42,986 nucleotides of DNA from positions 1 through 42,986 of the forward strand of contig CAIYFY010000198.1 of assembly GCA_903925535.1 (NCBI GenBank). Reading direction: 5' to 3'. The position numbers were made by a program, and so were the translations under genes. Under the pieces are notes generated by a model. It did no database searches, was not told where the DNA came from, and saw nothing but the letters and a program-made list of their open reading frames with translations. The stretch is from an uncultured Bacteroidota bacterium (GTDB lineage: Bacteria; Bacteroidota; Bacteroidia; Chitinophagales; Saprospiraceae). How positions within the stretch are numbered: the stretch's first letter is position 1; every line of letters starts with the position of its first letter. Of the stretch, positions 31,571 to 38,506 are shown piece after piece.

Positions 31571-32704
31571 TCAGTGCCTTATTTCATTGTAACCAATTCT
31601 CTTTCTCAGGTCTGCCGCAAACTGAAGCATGGCAACCCTTGCTTCAGGTGCCATCTCTGGTATTAACGAGGGATCCTTTTCCGCCAGTGCGATCGGGACT
31701 GCAAAGTAGGCAGTTTTGCCTGTTGGCTCCCTGTGGATGTATCGCCATACCGGGATTATTCCGTTTCTGCCAGTCTCTGCCTTGTCGGCGCCCTCTTTTT
31801 TCAGCAGCTCAACTTCGAACATGATGCCACCGTCGGTGTGTGGTTTCAGCTGATTGGAGATATAGTTCCCGAGAGAATACACCACCACCACATTCTTGTC
31901 CGGTTCTTCGGGAGTGGTGGTTTGCTCTTGCCTGACCGGCTGAACAACGTGTGGATGTGAGCCAATAATCAGATCAGCGCCATTTCGTGCCAGAAAAGCT
32001 GCCAGCGCTCTCTGTTCGGCATTTTCGGTGAGCTGGTACTCCAGTCCCCAGTGCATGAAAGCAATAATATAGTGAGGTTTCAGCGATTTTGCTTTCTCCA
32101 GATCTGCTGCTATAATGGTTTTGTCAATCAGGTTTACGATAGTTGGGGAGTCGGTGGGTACCCCGTTGGTTCCGTAAGTATAATTCAGCAATGCCAGCCT
32201 GAAGCCGTTTTTGGATAACATCAACGGGTACTCGGCATCGCGCTCGCGCGCGTCTGCAAAGGTGCCTGTATGTGACAGTTTCAGGCGGTCGAGGGTACGT
32301 ATCGTACTGATTACACCTGCTCCTCTTGCATCATTCGAGTGATTATTGGCGGTGACCAGTACGTCAAATCCTGTGTTTTTGAGCGCCTCGGCCAGTGCGT
32401 CCGGACTTCTGAACATCGGGTAACCCGTGTAGGGGGGCTTGCCGGGCAGTGTGAGTTCAAGATTGGCAATAGCCAGATCGGCATTGCTTACAATGGGCCT
32501 GACGTATTCGAAGCAGGGTTCGTAGTCGTATTTTTTATCCTTGATTAACTGTGCACTGCTTATCTGGGGTGCGTGCCCCATGACATCTCCGGCGAACAGC
32601 AGCCGCAGGGTATCGGTCCTTATTTGCGCTGTGAGGGGTGTTACAGACACCAGAAATGCCCCCAAAAGAGAAATAATCAGCCGGCTTAGGGAGATTGTAC
32701 GCAT
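31571..32704 (-). CDS. CapA-family (PGA_cap) calcineurin-like metallophosphoesterase
   Basis: Seen: 377 codons from ATG 32704, which gives a clean signal peptide (MRTISLSRLIISLLGAFLVSVTPLTAQ). The metal-binding motifs of the PGA_cap/metallophosphatase fold are present: LLFAGDVMGH, VTANNHSNDARGAG and IIGSHPHVVQP, plus AFMHWGLEYQ. Known: CapA in Bacillus takes part in poly-gamma-glutamate capsule synthesis, but the Bacteroidota homologues are mostly stand-alone and of unknown substrate. No capB or capC is present. The alternative start 7 codons upstream (32725) would put extra residues before the signal. First gene of the capA-hpt-permease-ruvC operon. Confidence 0.85.
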   Translation of the reverse strand: MRTISLSRLIISLLGAFLVSVTPLTAQIRTDTLRLLFAGDVMGHAPQISSAQLIKDKKYDYEPCFEYVRPIVSNADLAIANLELTLPGKPPYTGYPMFRSPDALAEALKNTGFDVLVTANNHSNDARGAGVISTIRTLDRLKLSHTGTFADARERDAEYPLMLSKNGFRLALLNYTYGTNGVPTDSPTIVNLIDKTIIAADLEKAKSLKPHYIIAFMHWGLEYQLTENAEQRALAAFLARNGADLIIGSHPHVVQPVRQEQTTTPEEPDKNVVVVYSLGNYISNQLKPHTDGGIMFEVELLKKEGADKAETGRNGIIPVWRYIHREPTGKTAYFAVPIALAEKDPSLIPEMAPEARVAMLQFAADLRKRIGYNEIRH

Positions 32705-32777
32705 GAATTGCCAAATTTCCAGCAAAGTAAGCGCAAATTATGTCAACTTTGGGCTTTCTTAACAGCAGATATTCAAT

Positions 32778-33380
32778 ATGAAAGGCAGTCTTACCTTCCC
32801 GCTCCTTCTGATAGCGTTTTTGTGCGGTATTTTTGTGAGCTGGAATTACTTTCAACCCCGGAAAAGATCAGTTGAAGATGCGTCTGTAATTCTGGAAAAG
32901 ATTGAGGCGGTGAAAAAACTGATTACCGTTGAGGGGCATTTCTCGGAAATCTACAATTACTCCGAATATCAGGGGTATTTCACTTTTTTCTGGGACAAGA
33001 AAATACTGGTCCGGGTGCGCGCCACGGTGGCGGCAGGATATGATCTGAATGCCTTGAAAGTGGAGGCTGATCCCCTCACAAAAACGGTTTATATGAGTGC
33101 ATTGTCTGAGCCCCAGATTTTGAGTATTGACCATACACTCGATTATTATGATATTTCGGAGGGGATATTTGAGTCTTTTTCATCAGAAGACTACAACCGG
33201 ATAAATCAGCGAGCCAAGGATATCATCCGGGATCAGGCTGTGAAGAGCAATCTGCTGAGCGAGGCCCGCAACCAGGGGAATCAGATGGTGGAGCTGATCC
33301 GGTTTATGGTAGAGAGCGCAGGCTGGAGGCTTCAGACAGGGGAGAAGGGTGTATCCGAAAAGCCCAAAGTAGCAAATTAA
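32778..33380 (+). CDS. DUF4230 family membrane-anchored protein
   Basis: Seen: 200 codons. One N-terminal membrane helix (about 5-22, MKGSLTFPLLLIAFLCGIF) is followed by an extracytoplasmic domain (about 45-180) with VEGHFSEIYNY, KILVRVRATVAAGYDL and LSEPQILSIDH. This pattern is that of DUF4230, where a beta strand core is followed by a helical tail with QAVKSNLLSEAR. Known: a widespread domain of unknown function, distantly SPFH/band-7-like in feel. It is divergent from the CapA gene, with 73 bases between. No specific partner is evident. Confidence 0.78.
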   Translation: MKGSLTFPLLLIAFLCGIFVSWNYFQPRKRSVEDASVILEKIEAVKKLITVEGHFSEIYNYSEYQGYFTFFWDKKILVRVRATVAAGYDLNALKVEADPLTKTVYMSALSEPQILSIDHTLDYYDISEGIFESFSSEDYNRINQRAKDIIRDQAVKSNLLSEARNQGNQMVELIRFMVESAGWRLQTGEKGVSEKPKVAN

Positions 33381-33406
33381 ACACACCGCCATTCCCAAAC
33401 AATCCC

Positions 33407-33414
33407 TACTTTTG
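33407..33414 (+). promoter_or_regulatory. -7 promoter element (TACTTTTG) for the Spy-like gene
   Basis: Exact TAnnTTTG match, 24 bases before the chosen ATG of the small exported protein. Probably also drives the NUDIX and sorted-protein genes downstream. Confidence 0.5.
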
Positions 33415-33438
33415 AGGGATAAAATTCAAACTCAAAAT

Positions 33439-33870
33439 ATGAAGTCAAGGCTTTTTTTTCTGTTTTTCGCGCTTTTGGCAACACAGACTCTCTTTTCCCA
33501 GATAATGACTCCTGCAGATGATGCTGCCATGAGAAATACCACTGGGCAACTCACGGAGAAATATCACCTGACTGCAGACCAGGCCAAGCAGGTATATCAA
33601 ATTCAGCAGCGCAAAAACCGCAATCTGGCGGAAATCGCTTCACTGCAGCAAACCAATCAGTCGCTTTATCAGGCCAAGATCAGAAGTATTCAGGAGGGGT
33701 CACTCGCCAATATTCGCCGGGTACTCAACTCGAAGGAACAGGTGGATATTTTCCAGAAAACACAGGCTGAGGTGCGAAATCTTCGCTCTGCCAAGCGGAA
33801 GGAGATGACTACCCAGGGAGCTTCAAAGGAAGCAGTTGAGGCGGCAGTACTGGCTATCTACGCGGAATAA
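33439..33870 (+). CDS. Small exported helical protein, Spy/CpxP-like
   Basis: Seen: 143 codons from ATG 33439. A signal peptide (MKSRLFFLFFALLATQTLFSQ) precedes a single all-helical, Gln/Lys/Arg-rich domain. LTEKYHLTADQAKQVYQIQQRKN resembles the LTxxQ-type helical motif of Spy/CpxP and related periplasmic proteins. The earlier start at 33412 overlaps the -7 element and would add nine residues ahead of the signal peptide. The NUDIX gene follows after 12 bases. A chaperone-like or envelope-stress role is possible but not shown. Confidence 0.65.
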   Translation: MKSRLFFLFFALLATQTLFSQIMTPADDAAMRNTTGQLTEKYHLTADQAKQVYQIQQRKNRNLAEIASLQQTNQSLYQAKIRSIQEGSLANIRRVLNSKEQVDIFQKTQAEVRNLRSAKRKEMTTQGASKEAVEAAVLAIYAE

Positions 33871-33882
33871 CTTCAAAACCAC

Positions 33883-34365
33883 ATGCTCATTTTTGCTGTA
33901 AGACTCATTCTCGAAGATCAGGGAAGGCTTTTATTCCTTCGGCAGAGGAAACGAAACGGAGGCCGCTATACCCTGATTGGCGGCAATGTGGAAGAAACAG
34001 AGTTTGCCAGGGAGGCCCTCGCACGCGAAGCGGAGGAAGAAGCAGCCATACATGTCAGTCCGGATGACATGACGCTGGTACACGTGCTGCACAGGCATAA
34101 ACTAGCTAAAAATCAAACGCTCCTGGTGCTTTATTTCAAAGCATCCAGATTCAGGGGAGAACCCGCATCCAGGGAGTTGCACAAATTTGCCGATGTGTCG
34201 TGGTTTCAGGCTGAAGCACTTCCGGAAGAGGTTTCCAAGCCAACCCGTCATGTACTGGAGCAGATTCACAAAGGCGAAATATATTCCGAGTTTCCGGCTA
34301 GAAGCAAGGTGCTGGCTTTCTGGGAGCAGATTGGCCAGAAGTGGACAGGCTTAACTGATTTTTGA
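33883..34365 (+). CDS. NUDIX hydrolase
   Basis: Known role: hydrolysis of nucleoside diphosphates linked to another moiety. Seen: 160 codons. The Nudix box is recognisable as GGNVEETEFAREALAREAEEEAAI: the REAEEE core is intact, but the conserved Gly near the end is Ala. A short N-terminal strand set (MLIFAVRLILEDQGRLLFLRQ) and a C-terminal helix complete the fold. Substrate unknown. It sits 12 bases after the Spy-like gene and 19 bases before the sorted-protein gene, suggesting co-transcription. Confidence 0.87.
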   Translation: MLIFAVRLILEDQGRLLFLRQRKRNGGRYTLIGGNVEETEFAREALAREAEEEAAIHVSPDDMTLVHVLHRHKLAKNQTLLVLYFKASRFRGEPASRELHKFADVSWFQAEALPEEVSKPTRHVLEQIHKGEIYSEFPARSKVLAFWEQIGQKWTGLTDF

Positions 34366-34384
34366 ACCAGGATATACTCCTACC

Positions 34385-37123
34385 ATGAAAAAACTCCAGA
34401 CCATACTGCTCCTGCTTGCTGCACTGCTGACACCGCTCGCCCTGCAGGCAACACACAATCGGGCCGGAGAAATTCATGTAGAGCAAATCGGGCCGCTCAC
34501 CCTGAGGGCAACCATCATTACCTGGACAAAAATCAGCGGTCCGAGTATCAATGCAGACAGAGATACACTGGAAATTAACTGGGGCGACGGACTGATTCAG
34601 AAAATAGCCCGTAAAAATGGCAACGGCAATGGGCAGTTGGTAGCTCCCGATGTCAAGTACAATGTATATGTCGCCGAACATTCATACGCGGGTCCGGCTA
34701 CCTACCGGATTTCCATGACGGATATGAACCGCAATGGCGGAATCAGAAATGTGAATTATCCGGCTTCCGACAATATCCCTTTCCATATTGAGACCATATA
34801 CACTTTTCAGGATCCGCAGTTCGGCGGCGTAAACACGACTCCCCGTCTCTTGCAACCACCGATTGATCAGGCCTGCGTGGGACGGCCCTTCAAGCACAAT
34901 CCGAATGCCGACGATCCTGATGGCGACAGTTTGTCGTATCACCTGATTGTACCACTGCAGGGTATTGGTACTCCCGTTATAAGATACGAATTTCCCGACC
35001 AGATTGGCGGTAACAGTGCCAATAATGTACTCCAGATCAATCCGGTAACCGGCGATATCCTGTGGGCATCACCCAGAGAGGCGGGAGAATACAATATCGC
35101 TTTTATTGTGGTGTCCTGGAGGGGGGGAGAACCGATTGACACCACCATCCGTGACATGCAGATATTCGTCAATTCCTGCGACAATTCACCGCCACTGGTA
35201 CAGGCGCCTGACCAGCTTTGTGTGGTGGCAGGTGATACGCTCCGTTTTGAAGTGCAGGCTACCGACCTTGACCAGGGTAATCTGGTGCAACTTACGGCCA
35301 TTGGCGCGCCTATTAACAGTGCATACAGTCCGGCTACATTCACGGCATCTCCCGTGCATCTGCCACCCCCGGTAACCGGACTCTTCGAGTGGATTACTGC
35401 CTGCGAACATATATCCCGACAGCCGTATTCAGTTGTCTTCAAGGCGACCGACTCGCTCGACTTCCCCGAGCTGGCCGATCTGAAGACAACGCAGATCAAG
35501 GTGGTTGGCCCGCCACCAGCCGGAGTACAGGCCGACGCCTCGCAAAGCGAGGTTATAATTACATGGGACAAGCCTTACCAGTGTGAGGATGCCGCAGAGA
35601 ACTACTTCCTTGGCTTTTCGGTATGGCGCAGGGAGGGCAGCAATCCATTCATACCTGATGAGTGTACACCCGGTCTGGCCGGAAGGGGGTATGAAGAAAT
35701 AATATTTATCACCAAACAGGTTCAGGACGGCAGGTACCGCTTTACCGACAAACAGGTTGAAAGAGGGAGAACGTATTGTTACCGGGTGCTGGCCAAGTTT
35801 GCCAGGCGATCGGCTGCAGGTTATCCCTACAATATTGTTGAAAGCCTTCCTTCGGCCGAGGTGTGTGTACAGTTGCCCAGAGACCTGCCTCTCATCACGA
35901 ATGTATCTGTTGAAGAAACAGGAGCTTCAGACGGGAAAATCCGCGTTGTTTGGTCCAAACCGGTGGCGCAGGATCTCGATACACTGATTAATCACGGGCC
36001 TTATCGCTATCAGCTGCTGCGCGCTTCCGGCCTGACCGGAGGGCCCCTGCAGGAAGTGCCCGGAGCATCTTTTACGGCGCCCTCTTTCTCCGCCGCAAAC
36101 GATACTATATTTGAATTTGACGAACAGCTGAATACCGTCGCCGGTGGTTATCACTATCAGGTTGACTTTTTTGTGAAGGGGAATGTCCTGCTTGGCTCCA
36201 CCAATGAGGCTTCCTCCGTGTTCCTTACAGTTTCCCCTTCCGACAAGGCCAATATTCTTTCATGGCAGGCCGAGGTTCCGTGGAACAACTACAGGCATAT
36301 TATCTACAGAAGAAATCCGGGGGCTCTGCAATTCGATTCGGCGGGCGTGTCTGACAAGCCCTATTTCGAAGACAGAGGTCTGATTAACGGAGAATCTTAC
36401 TGCTATTATGTAAAAACCATTGGTACCTATTCGATTAGTGGTGTGAAAGATCCTTTATATAATCTGTCTCAGCAGGTTTGCGCAGTGCCTACAGATCTCA
36501 TTCCACCCTGTCCGCCAGTACTCACTGTGTCCAATCTCTGCGATGATCCGGATCTCGACTCCGGTACGCCCTACAGGAATAATCTTTCGTGGACGAACCC
36601 CAATGTTGCCTGTAACGGAGCCGACGATGCTTCTCTTTACCGGATCTGGTATGCAGAGGGGCAGGATGAGCCGCTTGTTCTGCTCGGAGATCAGGGGGAT
36701 GCTGCCAATACGACATTTACCCATTTTCAGGAGATCGAACTGGCAGGCTGTTATGCCGTTTCTGCACTTGATTCAGCCGGTAATGAAAGTGCAAAAAGCA
36801 ACATTGTCTGCGTTGACAATTGTCCGAAATACGAACTTCCCAATGCCTTTACACCCAATGGAGACAATGCCAACGACCTGTTCACGCCGTTTCCGGGTTG
36901 GCGTTTCATAGATCACGTTGATTTTCAGGTGTTTAATCAATGGGGTAATCTGGTGTTCACCGCCACTGATCCCGCACTGAACTGGAATGGAACAGATCAG
37001 CAGGGGAAAGAGCTGGCGCCCGGATCCTACTATTTCGTGTGTAAAGTCTTTGAATCACGGGTAGGAGGCGTATCTCTCCGCCCTGAGTTGCTGAGTGGCT
37101 ACATCGAACTTGTCCGCAGATAG
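34385..37123 (+). CDS. Large secreted protein with gliding-motility-associated C-terminal (type B T9SS sorting) domain
   Basis: Seen: 912 codons. A signal peptide (MKKLQTILLLLAALLTPLALQA) starts the protein. Several beta-sandwich, PKD/Ig-like modules occupy 22-370, with DDPDGDSLSYH and DLDQGN calcium-type loops. Two or more fibronectin-III-like modules follow (about 375-505 and 510-700). The C-terminal domain (about 815-912) has LPNAFTPNGDNANDLF and WNGTDQQGKELAPGSYYFV. Known: this CHU_C/type B domain directs export through T9SS and attachment at or release from the surface, so the protein is a substrate of the system that includes gldM and gldN in this window. No catalytic motif is visible; an adhesin or matrix role is the simplest guess. 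Confidence 0.88.
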   Translation: MKKLQTILLLLAALLTPLALQATHNRAGEIHVEQIGPLTLRATIITWTKISGPSINADRDTLEINWGDGLIQKIARKNGNGNGQLVAPDVKYNVYVAEHSYAGPATYRISMTDMNRNGGIRNVNYPASDNIPFHIETIYTFQDPQFGGVNTTPRLLQPPIDQACVGRPFKHNPNADDPDGDSLSYHLIVPLQGIGTPVIRYEFPDQIGGNSANNVLQINPVTGDILWASPREAGEYNIAFIVVSWRGGEPIDTTIRDMQIFVNSCDNSPPLVQAPDQLCVVAGDTLRFEVQATDLDQGNLVQLTAIGAPINSAYSPATFTASPVHLPPPVTGLFEWITACEHISRQPYSVVFKATDSLDFPELADLKTTQIKVVGPPPAGVQADASQSEVIITWDKPYQCEDAAENYFLGFSVWRREGSNPFIPDECTPGLAGRGYEEIIFITKQVQDGRYRFTDKQVERGRTYCYRVLAKFARRSAAGYPYNIVESLPSAEVCVQLPRDLPLITNVSVEETGASDGKIRVVWSKPVAQDLDTLINHGPYRYQLLRASGLTGGPLQEVPGASFTAPSFSAANDTIFEFDEQLNTVAGGYHYQVDFFVKGNVLLGSTNEASSVFLTVSPSDKANILSWQAEVPWNNYRHIIYRRNPGALQFDSAGVSDKPYFEDRGLINGESYCYYVKTIGTYSISGVKDPLYNLSQQVCAVPTDLIPPCPPVLTVSNLCDDPDLDSGTPYRNNLSWTNPNVACNGADDASLYRIWYAEGQDEPLVLLGDQGDAANTTFTHFQEIELAGCYAVSALDSAGNESAKSNIVCVDNCPKYELPNAFTPNGDNANDLFTPFPGWRFIDHVDFQVFNQWGNLVFTATDPALNWNGTDQQGKELAPGSYYFVCKVFESRVGGVSLRPELLSGYIELVRR

Positions 37124-37186
37124 GCCCTGTTTGAACCAGGTCCCGTTTTGCTTGTTTTGAGTTGAATTTTAAACAAATCGGAAAAA

Positions 37187-38422
37187 ATGAAGATCAGATT
37201 AATTTCGTCAGTGGTTGTTCTTCTCTGGGTAACCGGAATCAACGGCCAGGAAATTTCAGAAAAAAGTCTTTTCAAAACGGTTTCCTACCTCGCCTCCGAC
37301 AAACTGGAAGGCCGCGGAACCGGTACGGAAGGCGAAAAAAAGGCTGCAAAATTCATTGCACGCGAGTTCAAAAAGATCGGACTCGTACCCAGGGGTGACG
37401 GAGGCACTTATTACCACCACTTCACATTCAAAAAAAGCAGCGATCCGCACGGCGGCGTTGACGAAAATGCTCCCCAGATTTCAAGTCAGAATGTTGCCGG
37501 TTTTCTCGATAACGGAGCTGACCGCACTATCATTATCGGCGCACATTACGATCACCTCGGACTCGGGTACGACCGCAATTCACTGGATGCCAATCCGGAA
37601 GGGAAAATTCACAATGGTGCCGATGACAACTCAAGTGGCGTTTCCGGAGTTATCGAACTGGCCCGCTACTACGCCGGAAATGGCGTAAAGGAATCCAGCA
37701 ACTTCCTCTTTCTGTGTTTTTCCGGTGAAGAGCTCGGACTGATAGGATCCAAACGGTATGCAGACTATCCTACGATTGACCTCTCAAAGGCCAATTTTAT
37801 GATTAATCTCGACATGATTGGCCGCCTGAATGATGAAAAACGACTCGTAGTAGGTGGTGTTGGCACTGCGCCCGACTTCGTGCCACTCCTGAAAAGCCTG
37901 AATTCGGATCAACTGAGTGTCAAACTCGACAGTGCGGGAATCGGACCCAGCGATCACACCTCGTTTTATCTGAAAAATATTCCGGTACTTTTCTTCTTCA
38001 CCGGTCAGCACACTGACTATCACAAACCTGGTGATGATACAGAAAAGATCAATTTCAAGGGCCTCCAGTCTATCCTGGGGTATGTTGTACGCACCATCAA
38101 CGAGCTGGATAAACGCCCGAAACTGACCTTTCAGACTACAAAGTCGAATGAAGACAATACTCCCCGCTTCAAGGTTACACTCGGAATTATGCCCGATTAC
38201 ACATACGACGGTGAGGGTGTACACGTAGACGGCGTAACCGACGGGAAACCTGCCCACAAGGCTGGTGTTCTGAAGGACGATATTATTGTGGGGCTGGGAG
38301 AATTCGAAGTGAAGACCATCAGAGATTACATGAAGGCACTCGCAGCCTTCAAGAAGGGAGATACAACCAAAGTGAAGGTAAAAAGAGGAACAGAAGAAAA
38401 AATCATGGAAGTTACCTTCTGA
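37187..38422 (+). CDS. M28 family zinc aminopeptidase with C-terminal PDZ domain
   Basis: Known role: exported co-catalytic zinc exopeptidases. Seen: 411 codons with a signal peptide (MKIRLISSVVVLLWVTGINGQ). Zinc and catalytic motifs are AHYDHLG (His, Asp), NGADDNSSGVSG (bridging Asp), FSGEELGLIGS (catalytic Glu pair), INLDMIGRL (Asp) and HTDYHKPGDD (His). All are present, so the enzyme should be active. The C-terminal PDZ (about 320-411) has GEGVHVDGVTDGKPAHKAGVLKDDIIVGL. No T9SS sorting domain, so it is probably periplasmic. Starts 63 bases after the secreted T9SS protein gene and ends 38 bases before a strong terminator. Confidence 0.92.
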   Translation: MKIRLISSVVVLLWVTGINGQEISEKSLFKTVSYLASDKLEGRGTGTEGEKKAAKFIAREFKKIGLVPRGDGGTYYHHFTFKKSSDPHGGVDENAPQISSQNVAGFLDNGADRTIIIGAHYDHLGLGYDRNSLDANPEGKIHNGADDNSSGVSGVIELARYYAGNGVKESSNFLFLCFSGEELGLIGSKRYADYPTIDLSKANFMINLDMIGRLNDEKRLVVGGVGTAPDFVPLLKSLNSDQLSVKLDSAGIGPSDHTSFYLKNIPVLFFFTGQHTDYHKPGDDTEKINFKGLQSILGYVVRTINELDKRPKLTFQTTKSNEDNTPRFKVTLGIMPDYTYDGEGVHVDGVTDGKPAHKAGVLKDDIIVGLGEFEVKTIRDYMKALAAFKKGDTTKVKVKRGTEEKIMEVTF

Positions 38423-38460
38423 TTTTTCTGTCAAACTCAACAAGTCAGTGTTTTTTCCAT

Positions 38461-38505
38461 AATTGACGGGCGAGGGTATTTGTACCTTTGCCCGTCAATT
38501 TTTGT
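38461..38505 (+). terminator. Rho-independent terminator of the M28 gene, containing the next promoter
   Basis: 18-pair hairpin (38461-38478 with 38483-38500, two G-U pairs, TTTG loop), followed by a T-run. The first 11 pairs are perfect. It lies 38 bases after the peptidase gene, and the TACCTTTG -7 element forms part of its 3' arm. Confidence 0.85.
38483..38490 (+). promoter_or_regulatory. -7 promoter element (TACCTTTG) for malQ
   Basis: Exact TAnnTTTG match inside the 3' arm of the terminator hairpin. Transcription would start near 38496, leaving a leader of about 10 bases before the malQ ATG. Such short leaders are consistent with the weak use of Shine-Dalgarno sites in the phylum. Confidence 0.45.
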
Positions 38506-38506
38506 T

